Under the pieces are notes generated by a model. It did not search any database. It worked only from the letters and a program-made list of their open reading frames with translations, and had not been told where the DNA came from. From the NCBI GenBank assembly GCA_036365145.1, contig JAEOAD010000030.1, positions 10,664,501-10,728,500 on the forward strand: a DNA stretch of 64,000 bases. The letters run 5' to 3'. The first letter of the stretch is position 1. Every line of letters starts with the position of its first letter. The translations under genes were made by a program, and so were the position numbers. The stretch is from Orientallactaga sibirica (Eukaryota > Chordata > Mammalia > Rodentia > Dipodidae). Shown one piece after another: positions 12,401 through 20,700 of the stretch.

Positions 12401-13824
12401 TGCATTCCAATTATATTTTGATAATTTCCCCCAAACTGTTTTTGCATGCTTATGGTGTGCACATGTGTATATGCACATTGCATGCATGTAGTAGCATTTT
12501 TGTGTGTGTGCATATGGAGGCCAAGGCTGGCATCTGATATCTTTCTTGATCTCCCAGAGCTTGCCCCTTTGCATAGTCCAGCTAGCCAGGCTGCCACAGG
12601 GATCTTGTCTGTACCTGGCAAGTGCTAGAATTACAGGTGGACCACCACACTGTATCCCTAACACATCTGAGTGTTAGGGATAAAAACTCTATTACTCACA
12701 TTTGCATGACAAGGTCATTGTGTACTGAGCCATCTCCCCAGTCTCCAAAACTGATTTTCTTAGATTTTTTTTTCCAGTCCATGTTTGTAGTATTAAAAAT
12801 ACTGGGCTGGAGAGATGGCTTAGTGGTTAAGGCGCCTGCCTCCTAAGCCTAAGAATGCCAGTTCCAATCTCCAGCGGTTCCCATCTCCAGGTCCCACGTT
12901 TAGCCAGATGCAAAGTGACACAAGAGCAAAATGCCACACTTGACCACAAGGGGGCGCACACATCTGGATTTCATTCACAGCAGCTGAGTGGCATGCCCAA
13001 CTCTATCTGTCTTCCTCTCCCTCTCAAAACAAAAATACTTTACAGGGCTATAGAGATGGCTTAGCGGTTAAGGCGACTGCCTGCTAAGCCTAAGAATGCC
13101 CATTTGATTCTCCAGGTTCCACATTTAGCCAGACGCAAAGTGATATAAGGGTGCAATGATGCACCTGCCACAAGGGGGTGCACGTGTCTGGAGTGCGTTC
13201 ACAGCAGCTGAGAGGCTGCTGGCATGCCATTCTCTCTCTCTATCTCCAGAAAAAAAATTACAAATTAGGGAAATAAGTCTTGTCAAGACAGACTTTCTAA
13301 CTTGTCTTCAGCTAGTCTGTTTCTCTGTTCAAAATTAAATCTTTGCTTTGCCACCCCCCTCCTGAGGACACTGAAGTATGTTTGCCATGAACAGTAGGCA
13401 ATTTCAACCTTTGAGCTGGCATACTCATTTCCATGGTCACTATTGTTGACAGTATTCATCCAGCATGTTCATGTGACTGTGTGTTGAAGGACTGATGAAT
13501 CACTACATGTTCTAATAATTTTGTCCTCATATCCTGCTCCTGTCTTCACTCTCCCCCACTGAAATAAAGGAAAAGGACTTCACTGCTGCTGACGCAGATG
13601 AGACTGGCAACATGGAGCCTAAAGGTTCTCCAAACCCACCCAGGAGGCTATCACCAGGTGGATTTTGTGACACTGACTGGGATGATGACAGGGATGATGC
13701 TTGTTTTCTGGAAGCTACTGAAGATGCTGAATTAGCCGAAGCAGCAGGCAACAGTCTTCTTGGTTACTGCAGTGGAATGGAGGAAATTCCTGATGAACTA
13801 ATTATAGAAGTATTACAAGAGTAG
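377..13824 (+). CDS. PRIMPOL: PRIMPOL, 3' half of the gene (last five coding exons)
   Basis: Primase-polymerase of the archaeo-eukaryotic primase family. It reprimes DNA ahead of stalled forks in nucleus and mitochondria. Coding exons are 377-466, 541-649, 8553-8635, 8717-8763 and 13570-13824, with AG/GT borders and phases that join without frameshift. The translated part begins [18 protein letters not shown] and ends [12 protein letters not shown]. It covers roughly human residues 367 to 560 of 560: the end of the catalytic module, the zinc knuckle and the RPA-binding tail. The AEP catalytic residues are encoded upstream of the window. The zinc ligands Cys, His, Cys, Cys (human C419, H426, C446, C451) are all present. 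The gene runs toward CENPU on the other strand, and the 3' ends nearly touch. Identity rests on extended recalled similarity to human PRIMPOL, including intron positions. Confidence 0.96.
541..649 (+). CDS. PRIMPOL: PRIMPOL exon with first zinc ligands
   Basis: A 109-base exon following 'tgtattttag', with donor 'gtaagtaa'. It encodes [20 protein letters not shown] then [15 protein letters not shown]. The Cys and His of WCENIGRAH match zinc ligands C419 and H426 of human PRIMPOL. It ends with two bases of the Met codon, completed by the exon at 8553. Confidence 0.96.
700..1136 (-). mobile_element. SINE B1-like, split by a younger SINE
   Basis: The left part 700-830 and the stub 1126-1136 ('cacgcctggc') form one B1 in reverse orientation. 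It was interrupted by the tRNA-derived SINE at 831-1110. Confidence 0.9.
831..1110 (+). mobile_element. tRNA-derived SINE, subfamily B, nested in a B1
   Basis: It starts 'gggctggagagatagcttag' (pol III A-box region) and has a pyrimidine-rich end then poly(A). The 15-base duplication 'aaagatatgcacaac' flanks it at 816-830 and 1111-1125. This shows insertion into an existing B1. Confidence 0.95.
1190..1332 (-). mobile_element. SINE B1-like
   Basis: Reverse B1 ('gaggtagggtttcactctag' to 'caccccacccctggc'). Its right part belongs to the left arm of the inverted repeat described separately. Confidence 0.92.
1281..1434. repeat. Inverted duplication, left arm
   Basis: The arm contains the 5' half of the B1 at 1190-1332 plus about 100 bases of flanking AT-rich DNA. 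It returns in reverse complement at 1951-2103 with a handful of mismatches; loop about 516 bases. Confidence 0.93.
1586..1753 (+). mobile_element. SINE B1-like in the loop of the inverted repeat
   Basis: Forward B1 ending in poly(A). The flanks 'aacaacgctgggga' and 'aacaatgttgggga' are a slightly decayed target duplication. Confidence 0.92.
1951..2103. repeat. Inverted duplication, right arm
   Basis: Reverse complement of 1281-1434. The B1 piece in it (about 2051-2103, + strand) stops abruptly after 'gggaggctgag', so the boundary is a duplication breakpoint and not a SINE end. Confidence 0.92.
2188..2388 (-). mobile_element. tRNA-derived SINE, subfamily A
   Basis: Reverse copy: (TTTA)n/GA-rich tail on the left, 'taagccatctctccagccc' (the reversed SINE head) on the right, and the box-B region reading 'gaatcaaacctgggtcc'. 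Confidence 0.93.
2408..2567 (-). mobile_element. SINE B1-like
   Basis: Reverse B1 with a GT-rich tail at its left and 'ccaccatgcccggcc' at its right; first of three alternating B1 and tRNA-SINE copies. Confidence 0.93.
2576..2802 (-). mobile_element. tRNA-derived SINE, subfamily A
   Basis: Reverse copy ending 'ccatctctccagccct'. 'acaaggtatttttt' before and 'cacaaggttttttc' after look like its target duplication. Confidence 0.93.
2811..2993 (-). mobile_element. SINE B1-like with long T tract
   Basis: Reverse B1 with a tail of about 30 T. Complete to 'caccacgcccggc'. Confidence 0.94.
2997..3195 (-). mobile_element. tRNA-derived SINE, subfamily A
   Basis: Reverse copy, ends 'gccatctctctagcc'; moderately diverged. 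Confidence 0.92.
3330..3523 (-). mobile_element. tRNA-derived SINE, subfamily A, older copy
   Basis: Reverse copy with an internal insertion near 3425-3450 and a decayed head ('ccatctctttagca'). Confidence 0.85.
3640..3751 (-). mobile_element. SINE B1-like, internally deleted
   Basis: Reverse B1 with about 30 bases missing in the middle; a CT-rich run lies on its left (3598-3642). Confidence 0.88.
3912..4083 (-). mobile_element. SINE B1-like with TTTA tail
   Basis: Reverse B1 preceded by (TTTA)n as its reversed A-rich tail. Confidence 0.93.
4235..4463 (-). mobile_element. tRNA-derived SINE, subfamily B, nested in B4
   Basis: Reverse copy with duplication 'catcttctttttt' at 4222-4234 and 4464-4476. 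It carries the exact CTCF-like core on the - strand at 4326-4339. Confidence 0.93.
4326..4339 (-). promoter_or_regulatory. CTCF-like core inside SINE
   Basis: Reads CCACAAGGGGGCGC on the - strand. It resembles the CTCF core CCANNAGGGGGCGC. Binding is inference only. Confidence 0.5.
4881..4968 (+). mobile_element. SINE B1-like, 3' truncated
   Basis: First two thirds of a B1, with the flanking duplication 'ataaatggttttc' on both sides, so the shortness dates from insertion or early deletion. Confidence 0.9.
5075..5278 (+). mobile_element. tRNA-derived SINE, subfamily A
   Basis: Diverged head 'ggctggagatctggctcag', then (AAAT)n tail at 5240-5275. Confidence 0.9.
5342..5490 (+). mobile_element. 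SINE B1-like
   Basis: Forward B1 flanked by 'aaaaatgaagttgagga' on both sides (about 5327-5343 and 5488-5504). Confidence 0.94.
5601..5779 (+). mobile_element. tRNA-derived SINE, subfamily A
   Basis: Head 'gctggagagattgcttaatg'. Duplication 'aaaaagcacaggtg' on both sides. Confidence 0.93.
6312..6475 (-). mobile_element. SINE B1-like
   Basis: Reverse B1 with a T tract of about 23 and end 'ccaccatgcccggct'. Confidence 0.93.
6552..6797 (-). mobile_element. tRNA-derived SINE, subfamily B
   Basis: Reverse copy. Duplication close to 'tgatgttgatattttt' flanks it. Its CTCF-like core is decayed here (ccgtcttgtgg). It contains a repeated 'gattggaaccgctgg/gattggaaccag' unit before the head. Confidence 0.92.
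6821..6838. repeat. (CA)n microsatellite
   Basis: Nine CA units between the SINE at 6552 and the RPL10 retropseudogene. Confidence 0.9.
6917..7235 (+). pseudogene. RPL10: RPL10 processed pseudogene, 5' truncated
   Basis: Intronless, diverged copy of the C-terminal part of ribosomal protein L10 mRNA, in a PRIMPOL intron and on the same strand. Recognisable pieces in order: [50 protein letters not shown] block after the 'GTVAR' region and a block before 'PLDKW' are deleted, and an extra base removes the normal stop, so the open frame running on to 7270 is accidental. No clear poly(A) tail is left; the following A-rich run near 7241-7266 may be its remains. Confidence 0.85.
7236..7620. other. 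Unassigned intronic stretch
   Basis: Between the RPL10 copy and an LTR. It looks like 3' UTR-type sequence in places, but I recognise no gene or repeat in it. Confidence 0.5.
7627..8070 (+). mobile_element. Solo LTR, ERV1-like
   Basis: Starts TG. It has 'actccattttgtg' and 'gccattttgtgc' units, a TATA-like 'tttaaaaaccctgctcc' near 7911 and AATAAA at 8010-8015, the normal order U3-R-U5. No internal region next to it. The exact 3' border is uncertain. Confidence 0.65.
8110..8375 (-). mobile_element. B4-like SINE
   Basis: Old reverse copy starting in a GT-rich stretch, with 'gaatacaggtgtataccatcac' B1-like and ID-like parts. Confidence 0.75.
8553..8635 (+). CDS. PRIMPOL: PRIMPOL exon with second zinc ligand pair
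   Basis: An 83-base exon after 'tttatgtaaag' with donor 'gtgagttg'. It encodes [20 protein letters not shown] then AENFKSD. The two Cys of KCHDPVC match human C446 and C451, which completes the zinc knuckle. It lies 7.9 kb after the previous exon; the intron is filled with SINEs, an RPL10 retropseudogene and an LTR. Confidence 0.96.
8717..8763 (+). CDS. PRIMPOL: PRIMPOL short exon after zinc knuckle
   Basis: A 47-base exon after 'ctgattcag', donor 'gtaaacgc', ending in phase 0. It encodes [15 protein letters not shown]. The human protein has CLLFLFKE here. The split codon made with the previous exon reads Tyr where human has Cys just before FPLP. Confidence 0.93.
8985..9285. mobile_element. 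L1 (Lx-like) 3' UTR fragment
   Basis: 'gtggctacaccactaaggac' and 'ccttgagccttagagggg' resemble the old rodent Lx L1 3' region; strand not settled. Confidence 0.5.
9290..9494 (-). mobile_element. tRNA-derived SINE, subfamily A
   Basis: Reverse copy; duplication 'caggtagctttt' / 'caagtagctttt' on the flanks. Confidence 0.93.
9495..10620. other. PRIMPOL intron, no recognised element
   Basis: AT-rich intronic DNA. I see no exon, SINE or LINE in it. Confidence 0.6.
10630..10990 (-). mobile_element. L1 3' end fragment
   Basis: The left 100 bases, reversed, match the 3' end of the L1 ending at 50876 ('gagagactaatggagagagg', 'agaagttgtcaataa'). The rest resembles an Lx-type 3' UTR. Confidence 0.65.
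11060..11140 (+). mobile_element. B4-like SINE tail
   Basis: 'gaccccaatgtcaacctctg' followed by 'gcctccacatgcac' is the 3' part of B4. Confidence 0.55.
11166..11624. other. PRIMPOL intron, no recognised element
   Basis: No repeat or exon recognised. Confidence 0.5.
11625..11737 (-). mobile_element. SINE B1-like, internally deleted
   Basis: Reverse B1 lacking the 'ctggaattcactatgtagtc' block. Confidence 0.88.
11755..11941 (-). mobile_element. tRNA-derived SINE, subfamily A, old
   Basis: Reverse, diverged copy ending 'agatatcttctcagcccc'. Confidence 0.85.
12040..12258 (-). mobile_element. tRNA-derived SINE, subfamily B, head missing
   Basis: Reverse copy that stops at 'ccagcgttcttaggc', so the A-box end is lost and replaced by a C/T run. 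It carries an exact CTCF-like core at 12147-12160. Confidence 0.9.
12147..12160 (-). promoter_or_regulatory. CTCF-like core inside SINE
   Basis: CCACAAGGGGGCGC on the - strand, second exact copy in the window. Confidence 0.5.
12440..12744 (-). mobile_element. B4-like SINE
   Basis: Reverse copy: GT/GC-rich start, 'ggaggccaaggctggcatct', ends 'gagccatctccccagtctcc'. Confidence 0.8.
12804..13035 (+). mobile_element. tRNA-derived SINE, subfamily B
   Basis: Forward copy with head 'gggctggagagatggcttag' and duplication 'aaaaatact'. It includes the exact CTCF-like core at 12944-12957. Confidence 0.93.
12944..12957 (+). promoter_or_regulatory. CTCF-like core inside SINE
   Basis: CCACAAGGGGGCGC on the + strand, about 600 bases before the last PRIMPOL exon. 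Confidence 0.5.
13045..13252 (+). mobile_element. tRNA-derived SINE, subfamily B
   Basis: A second forward copy directly behind the first. Its CTCF-like site at 13168-13181 has one change (GGTGC end). Confidence 0.92.
13570..13824 (+). CDS. PRIMPOL: PRIMPOL last coding exon: RPA-binding tail and stop
   Basis: 255 bases after 'ctgaaataaag', 84 codons plus TAG at 13822-13824. The acidic stretch [17 protein letters not shown] matches RPA-binding motif A of human PRIMPOL (DDAYFLEATED there), and [14 protein letters not shown] matches motif B. Both motifs bind the basic cleft of RPA70N in human. The first half of the exon, before the motifs, is poorly conserved and includes [15 protein letters not shown]. 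Confidence 0.96.
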   Translation, partial: EKDFTAADADETGNMEPKGSPNPPRRLSPGGFCDTDWDDDRDDACFLEATEDAELAEAAGNSLLGYCSGMEEIPDELIIEVLQE

Positions 13825-13894
13825 CTACTGACAAAGCTTCTATAACTAGGCTTCAATTAGCCTGGAGTGTATCAGATTTGACAATATAAATATT

Positions 13895-13975
13895 AAGTTA
13901 TGGGTGGACAGTAGCTGTGGGTAGAGTGCGGGCCTAGCATGTGTGAATCCCTTGGTTTAGTTCCTAAAATTTATC
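13895..13975 (+). mobile_element. ID-like SINE fragment in PRIMPOL 3' UTR
   Basis: 'tagctgtgggtagagtgcgg' and 'cctagcatgtgtgaatccc' fit the ID/BC1 pattern weakly. Confidence 0.5.
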
Positions 13976-14170
13976 AAAAAAGAATTATCAAGCCTGTTTA
14001 TATCAACTGAGTTTTATCAGTTTGTTTTCCCACATCCACTTTATTTTTTACTTAAGCAAACTAGTTTTGTCGAAAATTAGCTTTGGTATACTTAAATTTG
14101 GTTTGAAATGTCTCATAATTAACCAAACTTGGTCAATGTTCACATTGACTTATTTTATAAGTTCCCTATT

Positions 14171-14173
<3 letters not shown>

Positions 14174-14210
<37 letters not shown>

Positions 14211-14428
14211 TTTTTGGAGAGAGAGGGAGACAGATAGAGAATGGGTGCGCCAGCAGCCTCTCAGCCGTTGTGAATGAACTCCAGATGTGTGTGCCCCCTT
14301 GTGGGCAAGTGCAGCATTGCGCCCTTGATTCACTTTGCATCTGGCTAAACGTGGGACCTGGAGATTGGAACCGGCGTTCTTAGGCTTAGCAAGCAGGCGC
14401 CTAAACCACTAAACCATCTCTCCAGCCC
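14174..14428 (-). mobile_element. tRNA-derived SINE, subfamily B, in PRIMPOL 3' UTR
   Basis: Antisense to PRIMPOL. The tail has grown into a (TTTC)n run of about ten units (14170-14210). Duplication 'aagttccctatttct' at 14159-14173 and 14429-14443. CTCF-like core with one change at 14291-14304. Confidence 0.95.
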
Positions 14429-14557
14429 AAGTTCCCTATTTCTAAAGATGATTAATGTGTTGTGTCAATAGATTAAAATTTATTAAGACAATAATCATAC
14501 AAAATGACTGTGGCTTTTGAACGTATTAAGCTAGTATAATTTATTTTGAATGAAATT

Positions 14558-14563
14558 AATAAA
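14558..14563 (+). promoter_or_regulatory. PRIMPOL: PRIMPOL poly(A) signal candidate
   Basis: The first AATAAA on the + strand after the PRIMPOL stop, about 735 bases downstream. The implied 3' UTR includes an antisense SINE at 14174-14428. Cleavage would fall near 14573-14593, facing the CENPU 3' end. Confidence 0.7.
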
Positions 14564-14603
14564 GAATACTAAATTCTAATCACTAAATCATTTCAAAGGA
14601 AGC

Positions 14604-14609
14604 TTTATT
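14604..14609 (-). promoter_or_regulatory. CENPU: CENPU poly(A) signal candidate
   Basis: TTTATT on the + strand reads AATAAA on the - strand, 63 bases after the CENPU stop codon. Cleavage would be expected near 14575-14594, on top of the predicted PRIMPOL end. Confidence 0.75.
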
Positions 14610-14671
14610 TATAAAAGTGCATTTTAAGAAGCACGAGACATTTATGCAGGCACCTAAATCAACTGGTCTTC

Positions 14672-14785
14672 TCATTCCTGATCAAGAAGTACCTCTAGCT
14701 GATGGTTGATATTCTGCAGGTGTTTTTCAGCTCCCCAAGGGGGTCTTGCTTTAAACAATAAAGCTGGAAAGCTGGATGAATCATA
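14672..14785 (-). CDS. CENPU: CENPU exon 13 and stop
   Basis: 37 codons plus TGA (14672-14674), acceptor 'cattgccag'. It begins [20 protein letters not shown] and ends [13 protein letters not shown], against human [20 protein letters not shown] and LEKLLDQG. The 3' UTR is short if the AATAAA at 14604-14609 is used. Confidence 0.95.
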   Translation of the reverse strand, partial: YDSSSFPALLFKARPPWGAEKHLQNINHQLEVLLDQE

Positions 14786-17700
14786 CTGGCAATGAAAAGA
14801 AATTATTTAGACTTACAAATACCAATAGTTTTATATTATCATTTCTTAATCTTATGAAAAATTACAATTAAAAAAATATATATATATATAGTTTTGTTTA
14901 TTTGAGAGAGAAAAAAGGAGAGAGAGAATGGGTGCGCCAGGGCCTCCAGCCACTGCAAATGAACACCAGATGCATGCGCCCCCTTGTGCATCTGGCTTAT
15001 GTGGGTTGTGGAGAATTGAACCGGGATCCTTTGGCTTTGCAGGCAAATGCCTTAACCACTAAGCCATCTCTCCAGCCCAACAATTATAATTTTGATACTG
15101 CTTTCCACTAACTACTTTTTAAACTAGGATCCTTATTAAATTGGTTTTAATCTGTTTCCTTAGGACATAATTGATAATATAAGGTTCTGAGGCAACCATG
15201 CAAAGTAAAAACTGATCTTACCCTGGAAGAGCAGTTGGCTCAAAGAACTGTGGCCTCTGAATTATTTAAAATGGAAAGTTATTCCTAGGTTGAACTCAGG
15301 TCTTCATGCTTGAGGCAAGCACTTTAGTGACAGATGTCTCCAGCCCTGCAAGCTGATTTTCCTAGGAATGAAGGCTGAATAGAAAAGCTGTCCAATGTGA
15401 TTAAAGTCCACATGGTCATGGCATGTTTTTTGGTCCACTCCTTACTATGTTAATAAAGAATTCACTTTAGGGCTGGAGAGATGGCTTAGTGGTTAAGGCG
15501 CTTGCCTGTGAAGCCTAAGGACCCAGGTTCAATTCTTCAGATCCCACATAAGGTGAGGCAAATGCTCATGCTCACTAGGTGGCATAAGTGTCTGGAGTTT
15601 GATTGCACTGGCTGAGGCCCTGGTGTACCAATTCTCTCTCTTGTTCTAAAATAAAAAAAATTAAAAATTCACTTTAACAAATATTTGACAGCCTTATGTG
15701 TTCAAGACACCAAAGGCACCTGCCCTTAGGAAAGACTGGAAGCATTCACATTTGGTGCTAGATGTTTCATTTAGGGAAAGGCAAAACATACTCAGATGTC
15801 TACACTCTCAAGCAAAAAGGATAGAGCTATAAGAGAAGTACTTTTGAAAGACAGTGAGGGTATGCAAATAACCCATTTGTGAGAGATATATTCCAAACAG
15901 AGTGGTTGCTAATGCTTGCTTTTCAGGCTTTGAGCTGTTGCTCAGTGGATTAGCACTGGCCTAGAATGCACAAGGCATTCAATATTTACAACCAAGGAGA
16001 GTGAAGTAGAAGGAGGGAAAATATCTACATTTCATCCAGTGATTATATTCAAATTGAATCTATGCCTCTGAATTTAATAGTCAAATCCTTAACTACAAAT
16101 AGTCAACTTTAAGTTCATAAAGACTTAAAAGATATTCTGTCTCTGTTTCTAATATAAGCAAATGTTCAGCTCAGGAAAATTAACTTAAACTTTCAATCAT
16201 AATAAATATGCATATATCTTATCACATAATTATATACACACATTTTACATCAAAATTATGATATACAAACATAATTTTAACAAGCATTTTCATTAATCTG
16301 TGCTTGAGTTAATAGCAATACCAAAATTCTACAAGCAACTACAAAATTTACTAAAACTAGTAAACCACATTTTTCCTACTGTCTTTATGTTTTTTAGCCT
16401 CTAAAACTTTCTTCTATCATTCATATGGGATAATAAGCTTGTTTTTCAGATTTAAACAATAGTATAAGCATAGGCTGAACAAACAGCATAGTTGGTCGGA
16501 ACATGTCTGAGATGTGACATTGATGGAAAGTATAATGAAGCAGAGTGGATGTTCAACTGAGATGTGTGCACAGTTCACACTTCTCTTGATGAAATATTCT
16601 CAGAAAGGTAACTAATTTAGAAGTAGTGGGTGGGATTTTATTCTAGCCTTTATTAAGTAGCTAAGAGGTGATGAATTGTTTTTACTGTTTTATTCATTTG
16701 TCTGCATCATCTTCTAAAGAACAGGAAGTAAAAAATGGAACTTACTGTTTCCTTTACATTTGGTTTTTTCTCCTGAACAGCTGAATAATCTTGATAAAGC
16801 TGTTTTAAACTAGATAAGAAGTACACTGAATTCTTAAGAGATGACTTTCTCTCCTTAAGTTCATCATATTTTGTTTGTAGTTGTTTCAGGTGTGGTTCTA
16901 CCCTAAAACAAAAATATTTCCCCAATAAATCACATATAATAAAGTCTAACAGCTACAGTATGAGACTGAGTATTATCAAAAGTTGGGGGAAATGGACTAG
17001 ATAATATATGTTTGGCTCTGAAATTATGAATGTGTAAAAGATTCTAGTTTTCAACTAATGTGTAAGAAAAATCTGATATACAGTGAATAAAGTGCTGACA
17101 CTTACAGCACCAAAATTCATCAAGTCCTTTAAAGTCTTGGAAACTGTTGTATTAAAAAGTGAACTTGGAGCTGGGCGTGGTGGCGCACGCCTTTAATCCC
17201 AGCACTCGGTAGGCAGAGGTAGGAGGATCACTGAGAGTTCGAGGCCACCCTGAGACTACATAGTGAATTCCAGGTCAGCCTGAGCCAGAATGAGACCCTA
17301 CCTTGAAAAACCAAAAAAAAAAAAAAGAAAAAAGAAAAAAGTGAACTTGGGGCTGGAGAGATGGCTTAGCAATTAAGGCGCTTGCCTGCAAAGCCAAAGG
17401 ACCCAGGTTCAATTCCCCAGAACCCACATAAGCCAGATGCACAAGGGGCACATGCATCTGAAGTTCCTTTGTAGTGGCTGGAGGCCCTGGCACGCCTCTC
17501 TCTCTCTCTACCTGCCTATTTCTGTATCCCTCTCTCTCTCTTAAATAAATAAATAAAAATAAAATATAAAAAAAAGTGAACTTGTGTAACGTTTTCTAGC
17601 CTCTGACAGGAGGCAGGTATTGCAGTTTGACCATGAAATACTGGGCAGAAAAATTTCCCCCTTTTACCAAAATCTTATCCAGTTTCAATAGTTTAATTTC

Positions 17701-20700
17701 TCAGTGGCTTAGTTTCTTCACACATAAAAGAAAAAGCTAGGTGTGGTGATGCACGCCTTTAATCCCAGCACTTGGGAGGTAGAGGTAGGAGGATTGCCAT
17801 GAATTCATGGCTCCCCTGAGGCTAATTCCAGTCAGCCTGGACTAGAGTGAGACCTTACCTGGAAAAACCAGAAATAAATAAAAGGGATAACTAGATGTAA
17901 CAGACCAATAAAAATATGACTCAGTCTTATGCAGGAAAACACAGCTGCTATGAGTTCACAAGTGCAATGATCATGTCATGACCAGAAGACAGCATTCCAC
18001 AGCACTCCTCCCCATCCCCTGGCTCTTATATTCTTCCCACCCCCTCTTCTGGGACCCCACTCCTCCTAGAGTAGCTGTTGGCAGTAAATAGTTGCTGATG
18101 CTGATCCTGGCTCCCCACTTCCTACGGGTGAGACCCTAGTGCCTTGGGCTTTTCATTTACAAAGTCGAAATGATGATATACTATGCTTTTTGTAACTATG
18201 CCTTTTCGAAATGTACCTCCCCAAATAAATTTACATCTAGAAAAGGAAAAAACAGGTCTTTACAGATGTCTGAGTGGTCTTATGTTGATGAAAAGTGTAA
18301 TAAAGAGCCTTATTGGAGAGCTAAAAAATCCTCTCACCATGATAAATTGATAAAGCATTTAGGGAAGTGCCCTGCCACAAAGGAAGCTGCTAAGAGTTAT
18401 TATCATTATTTTACTTTAATTTTCCCATTTTAGCTTGGGCCAATGAAAACTTTATCATAAGCCAGCACCTATCCGTAGACTAAATTTGAAAACAATGAAC
18501 TACATAAAAAGTTAATATCTAATTAAACAGCGGATCCTGACATACCCTATTCTTTCTCAAGTTTCACTGCTATGACAAACCTGTGGAGCTGAGAATGAAT
18601 CCAGGTGCTCTACCACCAAGCTTCACCCTCAGCCTTTTAAAAGCAAGAGCACACTCACTACTCCTACTTTCCTTAAGTCTCTCTCACACAGCAGTCCTGG
18701 CCTCAGAAGAGAACCAAAATTATAGATGGGCTGTCAGGCTCACCAGTGCACCAGTCTTCCTAACCAGTACATGGCCTTAGCCAGCCAAGCTAATGAAGTC
18801 CCTCTGCCCAATACCTTTGAATATGATTCACACGAGTGCCACACCAAGGTGTATTCTTCAACAAGAGCATAAAACCCAGGCATGTTGGTTTAGCTGCAAC
18901 TGCATTACTTAGGAGGCTAAGGCAGGAAGATCACAAGTTCAAGACCAGGTTGAGCTGCACAGCAAGACTCTCTCAAGAAAACACAGAATCAACAGAAAGC
19001 CCTTTGTATGTCCATCACTGTAAGGCATCTTCTATATACTTACTCACTTAACTCCCAAAACACCCTCTGATACACAGAAGGGACTGACACACTGGGAATT
19101 TAATTAGTCAGTGGCAGAGCCTGAATTGCAAAATTCTAGGCAGTCTAATCCTGAGTCTATGCACTAAATCTGTAATTAGACTGCCAGAGTCCAGATGGAC
19201 AGATGTTGGCAGGAAGAAAATAAAAAGAAAAAAATCAATTGGGCATGGTGGCATACACCTTTAATCCTAGCACTCAGGAGGTAAAGTGAGGAGGATTGCC
19301 ATGAGTTCAAGGCCAACCTGAGACTACAGTTAATTCCAGCTCAGCTTGGGCTAGAGTGAGAAACCCTACCTTGAAAAACAAAAACATATAAACAAAAAAA
19401 CCTCAATGCTAAATTCTTTTATTAAAGGGTTCTGCACCTGGGCACCAGAGCTGAGCTTTAAATATTTCAGCAACAAACAGCATTCCCATAATGACATACT
19501 CTATTTCCCAGTTAGGTAAGTTCTCCAGCAGTGTTTTGGTACTATCTTACCGCAGCAGTTCATCCTGGACTTCAATTAAACGCTGCCTTTTCCTTTCGAT
19601 GTTGAAAATCATCTAAACAATATAATCATTGCTTCATTAGTGTGATGCATGCTAACATGGCCATGAACACTGTGCTAATCATTCAAAGTACAGAGGGAAG
19701 TGAGGTAGTCTAGGCATGGCTGAGTGGCAGTCTTGAGGTCACTGAAGGCATGCTCCTGAAGAAGGACCCTGGCTGCTTCTCACTCTCTTTTGCTACTTGG
19801 TTCATGATATTCAGCTGTTATGCTTTGCTACAGACCCAAAAGTAATGGGCAAACTAATTATGGAGTGAAACCTCCAAAATGGTGCCCAAATGAACTTTTT
19901 ATAAGTTGTTTCAATCATTTCATCAGAGTAGACATCTAACTCAGGTATCCATTCCTCAGCTTCAGTGATAATACAAGATAAAGCAAGTAAAGGCCTAAAT
20001 AAAAAGATAAAAACAATATTATACAAATTCTAAAGATTATAAAACCAAAGGCAAGTCTTTACTGATTCTATATGTACTGTATTTTATGACTAAAACAAAA
20101 CACTAAATGACTTACCTTAGCATTCTGCCTTTTCAGGTTTTTCAACATCTGGACTTCCTTAAGCTATTAAAAAAAAAAAAAAGGCACCTCAATTTTCCAA
20201 AAATAAGTGTTAAATTAGGTTTATGTATAGCACACTTTAAAAATATCATGAGAGGGCTGGAAAGATGGCCTAATGGTTAAGGCACTTGCCTGCAAAGCCA
20301 AAGGATCTAGGTTCAGTTCTCCAGGACCCATGTAAGCCCGATGCACAAGGTGGCACATGCATCTGGAGTTTGTTTGAAGTGGCTGGAGACCCTGATATGT
20401 CCACTCTCTCCCTCCCTCCCTCTCTCTCTCTCTGCCTATCTCAAATAAATAAATAAAAATATCATGAGAATTATGGGTAGTTTTCACATATTTATTGCCA
20501 GTGTCAGCACATGCATGCTTTTCTATGACCAGTGTGCTATCCAAACTTAAACTGAGACTAACAAACATATCTGTGAACTTACCATTCTGATAAGTTCTTC
20601 TTTCATAATAACATGAAATTTGTTGACAGCTTTCTTACAAATTCTAGATTCCATGCTTTGTCTGAAAGGAGTAAAAAGAAAAAAAAATCCAAGTATCATA

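Noticed and set aside
14172..14210. CRISPR-like array in short repeated units
   Set aside because: It is a (TTTC)n microsatellite grown from a SINE tail; no spacers.
15471..15560. tRNA gene from A-box and B-box-like sequences
   Set aside because: The same head occurs in dozens of SINE copies with tails and target duplications; no cloverleaf is kept.
18170..18433. 87-codon open frame in a CENPU intron
   Set aside because: No recognisable domain, AT-rich, no splice or promoter context; probably chance.
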